Positions 35,814 to 44,265 of a stretch of 56,895 bases of DNA are shown piece after piece (the stretch's first letter is position 1; every line of letters starts with the position of its first letter). A program made the translations under genes and the position numbers. The notes beneath the pieces were generated by a model that was not told the origin of the DNA, did no database searches, and saw nothing but the letters and a program-made list of their open reading frames with translations. The stretch spans positions 1 to 56,895 of the forward strand of contig CAZKHU010000003.1 in NCBI GenBank assembly GCA_964552725.1, given 5' to 3'. Source of the DNA: DYTH01 sp964552725. GTDB lineage: Bacteria > Desulfobacterota > Syntrophia > Syntrophales > UBA5619.

Positions 35814-36668
35814 TCATCGTTCCAGCAGAAAACGGACGAGACGATCCAATTCCCGGGGATTTGCATATCTTATTTCGATAGCGCCGGAGCTTTTACGATT
35901 TTTTATGTTAACAGGCGCAAGCAAATGAGCAGACAGCTCCTTCTGTAACTCTTCAATGTATTTGTCAAGGGATTGTTTTTTCTTTTTTTCGGGGTTTGTT
36001 TTAAGCCTTTTTACCAAATTTTCCGTTTCGCGTACATTCAAATCCCTTTTTTGGATCGTTTTGAAGGTTTTGATCTGCAGTTCCGGAATATCCAGGGAAA
36101 GAAGCGCCCGGGCATGACCGGCAGATATTTTTTTCCCGATTATACCCTTTTGTATTTCTTCCGGAAGCTTGAGGAGTCTGATGGCATTAGCGACGGTTGA
36201 GCGGTCCTTCCCCACTCGTGCAGAAATATCCTCCTGGGAAAGAGAAAACGTCCCTGCAAGTACAGTATAGGCCCGAGCCTCTTCTATTGGATTGAGCGAT
36301 TCGCGCTGGATATTTTCCACAAGTGAAAGTTCTGCCAGCTCCCGGTCGCTCGCTTGACGAATGATAACAGGAACTTCCTTCATTCCCGATGCCTGGGCCG
36401 CCCGCCAGCGTCTTTCACCGGCTACTATCTCATAACCGTTTTTGGCCTTGCGAACGATGATTGGCTGGATAACGCCATTTTTTTTAACGGACGCTATCAA
36501 CTCTTTTTGGGCATCGTCGTTAAAATCAACGCGAGGCTGAAAACGGTTGGGTTCGAGCTCTTCAATTCCGCACATTACAAAGGAAGGTTGATCACGATCT
36601 CCCGCAGGATTGACAAGATCGGGAAACATTGCGCCAAGGCCCCTGCCAAGGGAATTTGTTCGCGGCAT
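35814..36668 (-). CDS. parB: Chromosome-partitioning protein ParB
   Basis: The 284-residue ParB/Spo0J starts with SLGRGLGAMFPD, the N-terminal motif that contacts ParA. It has the CTP-binding motifs IVAGERRWRAA and ENIQRESLNPIEEA, the parS-binding HTH (LSQEDISARVGKDRSTVANAIRLL) and a C-terminal dimer domain. ParB loads at parS as a CTP-dependent sliding clamp. Its start codon overlaps the parA stop by one base (TAATG), so the pair is coupled. A C-terminal insertion rich in lysine (PEKKKKQSLDKY) links the HTH and the dimer domain. Confidence 0.97.
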   Translation of the reverse strand: MPRTNSLGRGLGAMFPDLVNPAGDRDQPSFVMCGIEELEPNRFQPRVDFNDDAQKELIASVKKNGVIQPIIVRKAKNGYEIVAGERRWRAAQASGMKEVPVIIRQASDRELAELSLVENIQRESLNPIEEARAYTVLAGTFSLSQEDISARVGKDRSTVANAIRLLKLPEEIQKGIIGKKISAGHARALLSLDIPELQIKTFKTIQKRDLNVRETENLVKRLKTNPEKKKKQSLDKYIEELQKELSAHLLAPVNIKNRKSSGAIEIRYANPRELDRLVRFLLER

Positions 36669-37438
36669 TAAAACCTCCCATTGTTGATTATTTCTTTTGC
36701 CAAATCCATATAAGACACCGCTCCCCGGGATTTGATATCATAAAGGATGATGGGAAGGCCATGGCTGGGGCTTTCCGATAAGCGCACATTTCTGGGAATA
36801 AGCGTTTTAAAAACAAGATTTCCGAAATGAGCTCGCACATCGTCGCTTACACGCCTGGAAAGTAAATTTCGCGAATCGTACATGGTAAGTAAAATGCCTG
36901 CCAAATAAAGCGTAGGGTTTAAACGTTTTCTTATAAGTTCCATTGTATTGAGCAGATGGCCCAATCCCTCCATTGCGAAATATTCGCATTGCAGGGGAAT
37001 CAACAGACAATCCGAGGCCACCAGCGCATTGACCGTAAGAAAGCCAAGCGAGGGAGGACAATCTATAATTATATAATCATAGTCCGTATCCAGGTTGCGC
37101 AGGAGATTTTTCAGTCTCTTTTCCCGATCCTCCAAAGATACGAATTCAAGTTCCACCCCGATCAGATCCTGATTGGCCGGAATTATATCCAAGTACGGCA
37201 TCTGGGTCCCGATGGCGGCCAGTTCTAAAGGATAATTGTCAATCAAACAGCGATAAAGATTTTTATCGTTTATATTTTCAGTTGTTATGCCAATTCCACT
37301 GGAGGCGTTTCCCTGAGAATCCGCATCTATCAGTAAGGTTCTTTTTTCGGCTGCGGCCAGAGAAGCAGATAAATTTATCGCTGTCGTGGTCTTGCCGACA
37401 CCGCCCTTCTGGTTGGCAACGCTTATTATTTTTCTCAT
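36668..37438 (-). CDS. parA: Chromosome-partitioning ATPase ParA
   Basis: MRKIISVANQKGGVGKTTTA at 37438 is the standard ParA/Soj start. A TTG at 37447 would add three residues. The protein has the deviant Walker A KGGVGKTT, DYIIIDCPPSLG and the PLQCEYFAMEGL block, with 256 residues typical of chromosomal Soj. It binds DNA nonspecifically as an ATP dimer and is released by ParB, segregating origins. It is the first gene of parAB and follows rsmG in the usual rsmG-parA-parB order. Confidence 0.97.
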   Translation of the reverse strand: MRKIISVANQKGGVGKTTTAINLSASLAAAEKRTLLIDADSQGNASSGIGITTENINDKNLYRCLIDNYPLELAAIGTQMPYLDIIPANQDLIGVELEFVSLEDREKRLKNLLRNLDTDYDYIIIDCPPSLGFLTVNALVASDCLLIPLQCEYFAMEGLGHLLNTMELIRKRLNPTLYLAGILLTMYDSRNLLSRRVSDDVRAHFGNLVFKTLIPRNVRLSESPSHGLPIILYDIKSRGAVSYMDLAKEIINNGRF

Positions 37439-37535
37439 AACGCCCAAAAAGAGAACATAAATAAACCCTCAATTCAATGGGCTGACGCTAACACAAAACG
37501 ATCGCCCTTACAACGATTTTTAAAAGAAACAAAAA

Positions 37536-38234
37536 TTATAGTCGCTTATAAATGATTATTTTTTTTAGTGAATTCTTTGTTGATGCGTCTTGCGGAGCTT
37601 CACCGGAAAAAGTCATTCCAACGGCAGCGGCTGTTGCTTCAGCGGTCTTGATTTCCGCTGTCGCGTCAGCGCCTTTCATGGCGACAAGCTGACCACCATT
37701 TTTAAGAAAAAATGCAGAAAAAATAAGCAGTTGATCTAATTTAAGGGCCGCTCTGGAGATTACTGTGTCAAATTGCCCCTTAAAATCTTCCCTCTCGGCC
37801 AACTCTTCTATCCTTTCCCGGAGCACGCTTGTTTCCGTAAGATCAAGCATCCGCACCATGTTGGAGAGGAAGGAGGTTTTTTTTCTGGAAGCATCGACAA
37901 GAAATACGTGCATCTTCGGCAGCATGATCTTCAACGGCAGGCCCGGGAAACCGCCCCCGCTTCCCAAATCCAGAAGACACCCGCCGTCCTGCTTCAGCAG
38001 CGGAAGCGGCGTAAGGGAATCTACGAAATGTCGCTCTATTATCTCCCCCATGGAACGTTCGGAGACAAGATTTATCAGCCGATTCCAGAAAACCAATTCT
38101 TGATAGTACATTCCAAAAAGGCTGAGTTGTTGCCGATCGATATTAACTCCCATTTTTGCGGCTTTTTTGTGAAGTTCCGCAGTGAACTCCGATATCGGCG
38201 CGGCATTTATTGCATGATGAACGGCGCTATTCAT
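37536..38234 (-). CDS. rsmG: 16S rRNA (guanine-527-N7) methyltransferase RsmG
   Basis: The SAM-dependent methyltransferase has LLDLGSGGGFPGLPL as the SAM loop, followed by VFLVDASRKKTSFL and FDTVISRAA, all typical of RsmG (GidB). It methylates G527 of 16S rRNA, and loss usually gives low-level streptomycin resistance. At 232 residues it is slightly longer than the family mean because of its N-terminus (MNSAVHHAINAAPISEF). mnmG, usually next to it near origins, is not in the window. Confidence 0.95.
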   Translation of the reverse strand: MNSAVHHAINAAPISEFTAELHKKAAKMGVNIDRQQLSLFGMYYQELVFWNRLINLVSERSMGEIIERHFVDSLTPLPLLKQDGGCLLDLGSGGGFPGLPLKIMLPKMHVFLVDASRKKTSFLSNMVRMLDLTETSVLRERIEELAEREDFKGQFDTVISRAALKLDQLLIFSAFFLKNGGQLVAMKGADATAEIKTAEATAAAVGMTFSGEAPQDASTKNSLKKIIIYKRL

Positions 38235-38312
38235 ACACAGCTTTCAATTTTGGTCAGATGAAAGGGCAGGATATTGTGTAAATACAGTTGTTTACTGGTT
38301 TACAGGGCCGTT

Positions 38313-39107
38313 TTATAACGAATCCTTGATAATGCCTGAAACAATCTTCTGATCTATTGTCTCAACCCTCAAGCCAAAACCAATTAACAGGGCCAGATCA
38401 CAGATGTTGTTGATTTTACGGGGAACGCCGCCGGAGTAGGCGCAGATGGCATCGAAGGCCTCTTCTGAAAATATATTTTTCGTGATCCCCGCCTTGTCCA
38501 GGCGAAAGAGTATATATTGTATCGTATCGCAACTGCTCAGGGGGTTGAGATGATAGCGGATGGCGATGCGCTGATCGAGTTGCTTATTTTCCTTTATAAT
38601 ATCACGCAGCTCCGGTTGTCCCAGAAAGAGCAGATTCAGCAGATAGCGATCGTTCATCTGAAAATTCAAGAGCAGGCGGATTTCTTCAAATGTATCTTTG
38701 TATATCGTCTGTGCCTCGTCAATGATTAAAAGGGTCGTCTTGTTGCCGTTGGCATTGTCCATCAGTCTTTTGTTCAGAGTTTTGAGCATTTCCGTTTTTG
38801 TGTTGGCTGCAACAGGCAGGCCGAACTGATAAAGGGTTTCGGTAAGGAAATCCAAAGGCGTCAGTGACGGGTTGTTGATCAGACCTATGTCAAGATTTTC
38901 TGCCGCCATCTGTTTAATCAAAATGCGGCTCAAAAGGGTTTTGCCGCTGCCGATTTCACCTGTCAACAGCAAGGCGCCCTTGTTGCGCTTAATGCCATAG
39001 GTGACCCTGGAAAGTGCCTCCTCGTGCTCGGCCGAAAAGAAAAAGAACTCCGGGTCAGGCGTATTTTCAAAAGGGAATTTTTGCAAGCCCCAATACTTTA
39101 AATACAT
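38313..39107 (-). CDS. ExeA/GspA-type AAA+ ATPase
   Basis: The 264-residue protein starts with YWGLQKFPFENTPDPEFFF, the hallmark of ExeA/MshM-like ATPases. It has Walker A GEIGSGKT, Walker B LLIIDEAQ and a sensor-type GGVPRKINNICDLAL motif near the end. In ExeA a C-terminal peptidoglycan-binding domain follows a transmembrane helix; both are missing here, so this is the cytoplasmic ATPase core only. Related short proteins occur with MSHA pilus, type II secretion and polysaccharide-export (XrtA-type) loci. None of those genes is adjacent, so its partner is unknown. Confidence 0.85.
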   Translation of the reverse strand: MYLKYWGLQKFPFENTPDPEFFFFSAEHEEALSRVTYGIKRNKGALLLTGEIGSGKTLLSRILIKQMAAENLDIGLINNPSLTPLDFLTETLYQFGLPVAANTKTEMLKTLNKRLMDNANGNKTTLLIIDEAQTIYKDTFEEIRLLLNFQMNDRYLLNLLFLGQPELRDIIKENKQLDQRIAIRYHLNPLSSCDTIQYILFRLDKAGITKNIFSEEAFDAICAYSGGVPRKINNICDLALLIGFGLRVETIDQKIVSGIIKDSL

Positions 39108-39211
39108 TTAATCTTCTCTTGTCTTGTTATCTGCTAATTTAATGAAATCATTAATATTGTTATTCTGCAGGGTTTCCCCATTTTTTTTACCAGCAGGGAA
39201 GCCGCCTCTGT

Positions 39212-39424
39212 CTAACCTACAATACGTCCGTCGCCGATAATGCAAAAAATTATGCTTTCCGTGTATTTACGCTCTTCAAGGCCATCCGTCCGGTGCTTCA
39301 TCCAGAGATAGGCGGCCTGCAAGGTCTTTTTGGCTTCGTCAATCTCCTGACAGGTTGAATCATTATCATCACTTGGGAATGATTTACCGAGGTTGCTTTC
39401 AGTTGATTTTCCCTGGGGGCGCAT
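39212..39424 (-). CDS. Hypothetical small protein
   Basis: This 70-residue open frame starts MRPQGKSTESNLGKSF, with an AAGGT-like site about 6 bases upstream. I do not recognise it. It has a helical, charged middle (EEIDE-like, AKKTLQAAYLWMKHRTDG) and a hydrophobic end (ESIIFCIIGDGRIVG). It has no signal peptide. It lies between the ExeA-type ATPase and the divergent activator gene, where no competing frame is better. It may be real, but coding evidence is thin. Bases 39108-39211 and 39425-39598 hold no other recognisable feature. Confidence 0.35.
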   Translation of the reverse strand: MRPQGKSTESNLGKSFPSDDNDSTCQEIDEAKKTLQAAYLWMKHRTDGLEERKYTESIIFCIIGDGRIVG

Positions 39425-39598
39425 TTTCTACCTTAGAAAAAAATTATGGCCAAATACGGTTTGACTGATACACTAAGCGGAGGGATGCGGTCAAGAGTAA
39501 TTTGAATTTAATGGTTATTTGGGTTAAGCATATATTTATTGCATTTTTATGTCAAAAAGCGTCTATTGAGGCAGGCAAAGGAGGATAAAACAGGGAGA

Positions 39599-41122
39599 AT
39601 GAGCGGTGCTGGCATCCGTAGTTTCGAAGAAATGGATACACTGCATGCAATCGCGAGGATTCTGGCAAAGCCGGGCGATCTGAAGGAACAGATTACGCAG
39701 GTTCTGCGGGAGATGAGCGTACGTCTGGGGATGCAGCGCGGGATGATATCCCTTTTGGACAGTGAAACCAAAGAAGCGTGGCTGGATGTTGTGTATGGCG
39801 CCGATATCAAGAACACGAAAATCACCTACCTGCCCGGAGAAGGGATTACCGGCAAGGTCGCACAGACAGGAAGGCCGCTTGCCATTAAGAATCTGGGGCA
39901 AGAGCTGCATTTTCTGGATAGGACCGGCGCCCGCCGCCTTCTGAACCGTGCAGAATTATCATTCATTTGTGTTCCGATAAACTATGGCTCTCAGGTTGTG
40001 GGGGTGTTGTCGGCGGACAAGGCTGTAAAAAAAGTCGATGATATAGAAAAGGAGGTGGCGATTCTCTCCGCGGTAGCCGAACTGCTTGCCAAAGAGGTAC
40101 ACAACAGGGCGATGGAAGAAGAAAACCGGCGCCTGCACGATTTGCTGGATCGTGAGCGGATACCCGCCTTTGACATTATCGGCCGATCCCGGGCGATGCA
40201 GGCGATTTTTAAAATGATTGCCCAAGTGGCCGATTCCAACACAACGGTGCTGCTTCAGGGTGAAACCGGCACCGGCAAGGAGCTGGTTTCACGGGCGATT
40301 CATAACAATAGCCCCCGCATGAAGGGACGTCTTGTACAGGTTAATTGTGCCGCGATTCCTGAGACATTGCTCGAAAGCGAGCTGTTCGGTCATGAGCGGG
40401 GCGCCTTTTCCGGCGCCATGGCGAGTCGTCGGGGACGCTTTGAGGAGGCCAACGGGGGCACTATCTTACTCGATGAAATAGGCGAACTCTCCCTTTCGGC
40501 TCAGGCCAAGCTTCTGCGGGTGTTGCAGGAACGGCAGTTCCAGCCTTTGGGGTCCTCCCGGCTGATAAAAGTGGATGTGCGGATCATTGCGGCTACCAAT
40601 CGCAATCTGGAAAGGGATGTTTCGCTGGGACTTTTCCGTTCCGATCTTTTTTACCGGTTGAATGTTTTTCCCGTATATCTGCCGCCGCTGCGGGAAAGGG
40701 GCGCCGATATCCTGCTGCTGGCCGATTATTTTGTAATGAAATATGCCAGCGCAAAGGGCGCCCCGGCGCAGAAAATTTCTCCAGCCGTGGCCAATATCTT
40801 CATGTCCTATAATTGGCCCGGCAATGTCCGGGAACTGGAAAACTGCATCGAGCGCGCGGTACTTGTCGCCAATGGCGCAGTCATCACACCGGAACATCTG
40901 CCGCTTTCGCTGCAAAGCGCCATCAGGGGGGCCGCCAAAACCGCGTTCAGCAGGCTCGATGCGGCGGTGCAATCGGAGGAGCGGGCGATGATAGTGGGCG
41001 CCCTGCGGGAAACAGACGGGAATCAGACCAGGGCCGCCAAACTGTTGGGCACCACAAAACGAATCATGCAATACCGCATAAAGAAACTGGGAATAGATTA
41101 TCGTTCCTTCCACAAGAAATGA
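39599..41122 (+). CDS. GAF-domain sigma-54-dependent activator (NifA-like)
   Basis: ATG 39599 is chosen for its homologous start; AGGAGG lies 13 bases upstream, a little far, and a TTG at 39539 is possible. The 507-residue protein has a GAF sensor domain (~10-165), an AAA+ domain with Walker A GETGTGKE and VNCAAIPETLLESELFGHE, and a Fis-type HTH at the end (GNQTRAAKLLGTTKRIMQY). The sigma-54 contact loop reads GAFSGA (268-273) instead of GAFTGA. Serine is the conservative swap reported to be tolerated in PspF, so it is probably functional. The domain layout is that of NifA. It stands directly before the glutamate synthase-glutamine synthetase operon, whose upstream DNA carries a duplicated 20-bp site and a -24/-12-like promoter, so it is likely the local nitrogen regulator. 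Confidence 0.9.
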   Translation: MSGAGIRSFEEMDTLHAIARILAKPGDLKEQITQVLREMSVRLGMQRGMISLLDSETKEAWLDVVYGADIKNTKITYLPGEGITGKVAQTGRPLAIKNLGQELHFLDRTGARRLLNRAELSFICVPINYGSQVVGVLSADKAVKKVDDIEKEVAILSAVAELLAKEVHNRAMEEENRRLHDLLDRERIPAFDIIGRSRAMQAIFKMIAQVADSNTTVLLQGETGTGKELVSRAIHNNSPRMKGRLVQVNCAAIPETLLESELFGHERGAFSGAMASRRGRFEEANGGTILLDEIGELSLSAQAKLLRVLQERQFQPLGSSRLIKVDVRIIAATNRNLERDVSLGLFRSDLFYRLNVFPVYLPPLRERGADILLLADYFVMKYASAKGAPAQKISPAVANIFMSYNWPGNVRELENCIERAVLVANGAVITPEHLPLSLQSAIRGAAKTAFSRLDAAVQSEERAMIVGALRETDGNQTRAAKLLGTTKRIMQYRIKKLGIDYRSFHKK

Positions 41123-41162
41123 TACATTTTTGTTCGCTTATTAAGAAATGATACATTTTTGT
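41114..41162 (+). repeat. 20-bp direct repeat, candidate activator-binding sites
   Basis: AAGAAATGATACATTTTTGT occurs exactly at 41114-41133 and 41143-41162, a 29-bp period. The first copy spans the stop codon of the activator gene. The unit includes an imperfect dyad (AAATG-ATA-CATTT). The second copy ends 89 bases before the sigma-54-like promoter at 41252, a usual position for enhancer sites. Confidence 0.6.
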
Positions 41163-41251
41163 CATTCTGCGGAAGGCCTCATTGCCGTTATGCCGGACAT
41201 CTGCTGTTGAAAACAGTCGCACTGTCGTGCCTGTACGGGATTCTACGGATT

Positions 41252-41268
41252 TTGGCATGATTATGGCA
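41252..41268 (+). promoter_or_regulatory. Candidate sigma-54 promoter of the glutamate synthase operon
   Basis: TTTGGCATGATTATGGCA keeps GG (41254-41255) and GC (41266-41267) at the correct 12-base offset. The -24 half is good (TTGGCAT); the -12 half is TGGCA rather than TTGCA. Initiation near 41279 would leave a leader of about 110 bases before the first gene. Confidence 0.5.
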
Positions 41269-41389
41269 ATCAGTACATTCCCATAATATGGAAAAGGGCG
41301 CGGAGGTTTGCCTGCCGGCAAATAGCCTCCGGGAATTTCCGGCGCCGCTGATAAACCAAGGGTTTTTAAAAAAGGAAAGGTAGGACGTT

Positions 41390-42520
41390 ATGTGCAGACT
41401 GTTTGCCGTCACGAGTCAAGAACCGCTGTCGCCCATGGTGGCGATCCATGCCCTCAATGTCATGAAGGAGGGGCATGACGGTTCGGGAATCGGGCTCTTC
41501 ATGACCGATCTGGGGGGAGATTTCGAGCAATTCAAGGGCGGACCGATTTTATCCGGCATTTTTTCCAATGAAGGCATAAAGCTCCTCGATCATTACATGC
41601 TCGACATGGATTTTATGACCAAATACAAACTTTCGTTCCGCCCCTCGAAACAGCCACCAGAGGGGACGCCGCGCCGGGATAATTATCTTATTCGCGTTTA
41701 TGAATATCCCGTTGCTTGGGAAAATCTTCCCGATGAGGAAAGGGAACGGCGGCTGATGATGTGCCGGCTTGACCTGCGCGAGATGGGTGAAAAAAACGGT
41801 TCGATGACGGTATTCAGCTTCTGGCCGGATGTAATCATGCTCAAGGAGATCGGCGATCCGATGGAAATCGCAAATTATCTGGGGTTGGAACGCAAGGAAT
41901 TGCAGGCGCGCGTCATCATGGCCCAGGGACGGCAGAACACCAACTACGCGATCGACATTGACGCCTGCCACCCATTTTTTCTCCAGGGAATTTCAACAAT
42001 GACGAACGGCGAAAATACCGCATTTGTCCCGATCCGCGAATTTCTGATGTCGCGGAAGGACCCGGGCTATGTCGGCTATAAATCCGATTCCGAAGTATTT
42101 ACCCATATTCTTCACTATACTTATCAGCACCTCCATCTTGATCTGGAGACTTATAAACATATAGTTACGCCGCTGAAAGATGAAGAACTGGCACAGCATC
42201 CCGATGGTCCCTGGCTCCGCCGACTAAAACAGAGTTGCCGGCCGATGATTATCGACGGGCCGAACTGCGTCATCGGCTGCCTGCCCGACAAAACCATGTT
42301 CATGCTGCAGGACTCCAAGAAGCTGCGGCCGGGGATAGTTGGCGGTCATCCAGGGCTGTATGCGTTTTCCTCGGAGATGTGCGGCCTTGACGAGGCGATA
42401 CCGTCACGCGATAAAAGCAAGGATTATCAACCGATGAAATACGATACGGTATTTGTCGCACCACAACGTCAGGAGGTCGGGCAATGGAACCAGATGGCCA
42501 GATTAAGCCGTCTTCATTAG
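41390..42520 (+). CDS. Glutamate synthase glutaminase domain protein (class II amidotransferase)
   Basis: The protein starts MCRLFAVTS, with Cys2 as the N-terminal nucleophile of class II amidotransferases after Met removal. HDGSGIGLF and the SxMTNGE segment (STMTNGENTAFVP) match the GltB/PurF-type glutaminase fold. At 376 residues it is only the amidotransferase part of GltB, as in archaea and many anaerobes where glutamate synthase is split. It should release ammonia from glutamine for the FMN-domain protein encoded next. The ribosome-binding site is AAGG. It overlaps the following gene by 37 bases, so translation is coupled. Confidence 0.88.
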   Translation: MCRLFAVTSQEPLSPMVAIHALNVMKEGHDGSGIGLFMTDLGGDFEQFKGGPILSGIFSNEGIKLLDHYMLDMDFMTKYKLSFRPSKQPPEGTPRRDNYLIRVYEYPVAWENLPDEERERRLMMCRLDLREMGEKNGSMTVFSFWPDVIMLKEIGDPMEIANYLGLERKELQARVIMAQGRQNTNYAIDIDACHPFFLQGISTMTNGENTAFVPIREFLMSRKDPGYVGYKSDSEVFTHILHYTYQHLHLDLETYKHIVTPLKDEELAQHPDGPWLRRLKQSCRPMIIDGPNCVIGCLPDKTMFMLQDSKKLRPGIVGGHPGLYAFSSEMCGLDEAIPSRDKSKDYQPMKYDTVFVAPQRQEVGQWNQMARLSRLH

Positions 42521-44109
42521 GAGTGAAGGATCTGCCCTGGCAGATCGTCTGGAATAAGGAAAAATGCACCTTATGCGGTCAGTGCACCGCCGTTTGTCCC
42601 GTACAGGCAATTGACATAGGGGTGCATCGGAAAAGGATTATGCAGGTGCCGCTGGGACTCGTGGAAAAACCGTCCAATGTCTTCGGCGTCTATCATGGCG
42701 TTCGCCAGAAGACCGATGTTCCCCATGCCTGCACGGGTTGCGGGATGTGCGCCCTGGTCTGTCCGAACGGGGCGATCATGCCGATTCATAATGACGAACC
42801 CGACAAGCTGCGCTTTCATATCAATCAGGGAGGCGTCCCGCGGCGACGGGGCGGCCGCCGTAATTCCCGGGAGAGCTTACTGGACGCGCTCAAGTTCGTC
42901 CGCATCTCCATGCTGACCGATCCGGCGCTCGACGCGGGCCGTCATGAATTCGAACTGCGGACGCTGCTGGGTCGCGTTTTGCCTCCGGAAGAGGCCATGA
43001 GCGGGGCAAGCTGGCAACCGCCGGTCCGCGAGATCTATCCGCTCATTATCGGCGGCATGTCGTTTGGCGCCTTGTCGCCGACGATGTGGGAAGGGCTTCA
43101 GATGGGGGTTGCCTATCTGAACGAGGAGTTGGGAATGCCGGTTCGCATCGGCACCGGCGAAGGTGGCTGTCCCCCCCGTCTGCTGCGCTCGCGCTTTCTA
43201 AAGTACGTTATCCTGCAAATTGCCAGCGGTTATTTCGGCTGGGATGAAATTATCCATGCCCTGCCGGAGATGAAAGAGGATCCCTGCGCGATTGAGATTA
43301 AATACGGCCAGGGGGCGAAGCCCGGAGACGGCGGCCTGCTGATGTGGTACAAGGTAAACAAGATGATCGCCGCGATCCGGGGCGTGCCTCCGGGAATCAA
43401 CCTGCCCAGCCCGCCGACCCACCAGACGAAATACTCGATCGAGGAGGCGGTTGCCAAGATGATCCAGTCGATGTCTATGGCCTGGGGATTCCGCGTCCCG
43501 GTTTATCCGAAGATATCTGCAACATCCACATCACTCGCGGTATTGAATAACCTGGCCCGCAATCCCTATGCGTCGGCGCTGGCAATAGATGGCGAAGACG
43601 GAGGAACCGGGGCAGCCTACAACATCTCGATGGATCACATGGGACATCCCATCGCCAGCAATGTCCGGGACGCCTATCTCAATCTTGTCAAAATCGGCAA
43701 GCAAAACGAGATACCGATTATTGCCGGCGGCGGCATCGGTAAAAACGGCAATCTCGCGGCCAACGCCGCCGCTCTGATCATGTTGGGGGCAAGCGCCGTA
43801 CAGGTCGGCAAGTACATCCTGCAGGCAACGGCCGGCTGTCTCGGTTCGGAGACAGACCGCTGCAATGTTTGCAATGTCGGCGTTTGTCCGAAAGGGATCA
43901 CCTCGCAGGACCCGAGGCTCTATCGGCGTCTCGATCCGGAAAAGGTGGCCGAACGTCTTGTCGAAGTTGTGGTCAGCTTCGATACTGAATTGAAAAAGAT
44001 CGTGGCCCCGCTCGGCCGTTCCACTTCACTGCCGATCGGCATGTCCGATGCGCTCGGGATCGCCGATTACAGCGCCGCCCAACATCTCGGCATAAGGTAT
44101 GTGCTGTAA
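42484..44109 (+). CDS. Glutamate synthase FMN-binding subunit with two ferredoxin clusters
   Basis: The 541-residue protein has two N-terminal 4Fe-4S motifs, with cysteines 28/31/34/38 and 83/86/89/93. The alpha/beta-barrel glutamate synthase domain follows: IIGGMSFGALSPTMWEGL, AIEIKYGQGAKPGDGG and AIDGEDGGTGAAY, then a Cys-rich end CNVCNVGVCPKG. This domain converts 2-oxoglutarate plus ammonia to glutamate on FMN, taking electrons from ferredoxin. It corresponds to archaeal-type GltB without the amidotransferase and GXGXG parts, which are encoded by the genes on either side. AGGAGG lies inside the upstream gene, whose end it overlaps. Confidence 0.92.
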   Translation: MEPDGQIKPSSLGVKDLPWQIVWNKEKCTLCGQCTAVCPVQAIDIGVHRKRIMQVPLGLVEKPSNVFGVYHGVRQKTDVPHACTGCGMCALVCPNGAIMPIHNDEPDKLRFHINQGGVPRRRGGRRNSRESLLDALKFVRISMLTDPALDAGRHEFELRTLLGRVLPPEEAMSGASWQPPVREIYPLIIGGMSFGALSPTMWEGLQMGVAYLNEELGMPVRIGTGEGGCPPRLLRSRFLKYVILQIASGYFGWDEIIHALPEMKEDPCAIEIKYGQGAKPGDGGLLMWYKVNKMIAAIRGVPPGINLPSPPTHQTKYSIEEAVAKMIQSMSMAWGFRVPVYPKISATSTSLAVLNNLARNPYASALAIDGEDGGTGAAYNISMDHMGHPIASNVRDAYLNLVKIGKQNEIPIIAGGGIGKNGNLAANAAALIMLGASAVQVGKYILQATAGCLGSETDRCNVCNVGVCPKGITSQDPRLYRRLDPEKVAERLVEVVVSFDTELKKIVAPLGRSTSLPIGMSDALGIADYSAAQHLGIRYVL

Positions 44110-44201
44110 CTGTAGCACAAACCCCCATACCGGGGGCAGGCATAAAGCAGAAGCCTGATTTTCGTAAAATTTGGCTGGAGGGACGCGCTTAAGTCGCGTC
44201 C
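44101..44201 (+). other. Three successive small hairpins inside the glutamate synthase operon
   Basis: GTGCT/AGCAC (44101-44118), CCCCC/GGGGG (44122-44136) and GGACGCG/CGCGTCC (44181-44201) lie in the 156-base spacer between the FMN subunit and the GXGXG gene. A fourth weak pair, CAGGC/GCCTG with a following ATTTT, lies at 44137-44162. Partial termination or mRNA processing is possible. No gene was seen in the spacer. Confidence 0.35.
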
Positions 44202-44265
44202 GGGGCGGTTGTTTCAGGCAGATTGGATCGTCCCAGGCATTCGAGGAACGATAGAAGGAGTTTTC

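Noticed and set aside
33000..39000. parS site and tRNA or rRNA genes
   Set aside because: No TGTTTCACGTGAAACA-like palindrome was seen near parAB, and no cloverleaf or rRNA motif was recognised by eye anywhere in the window. A tRNAscan run would be needed to exclude a divergent tRNA.
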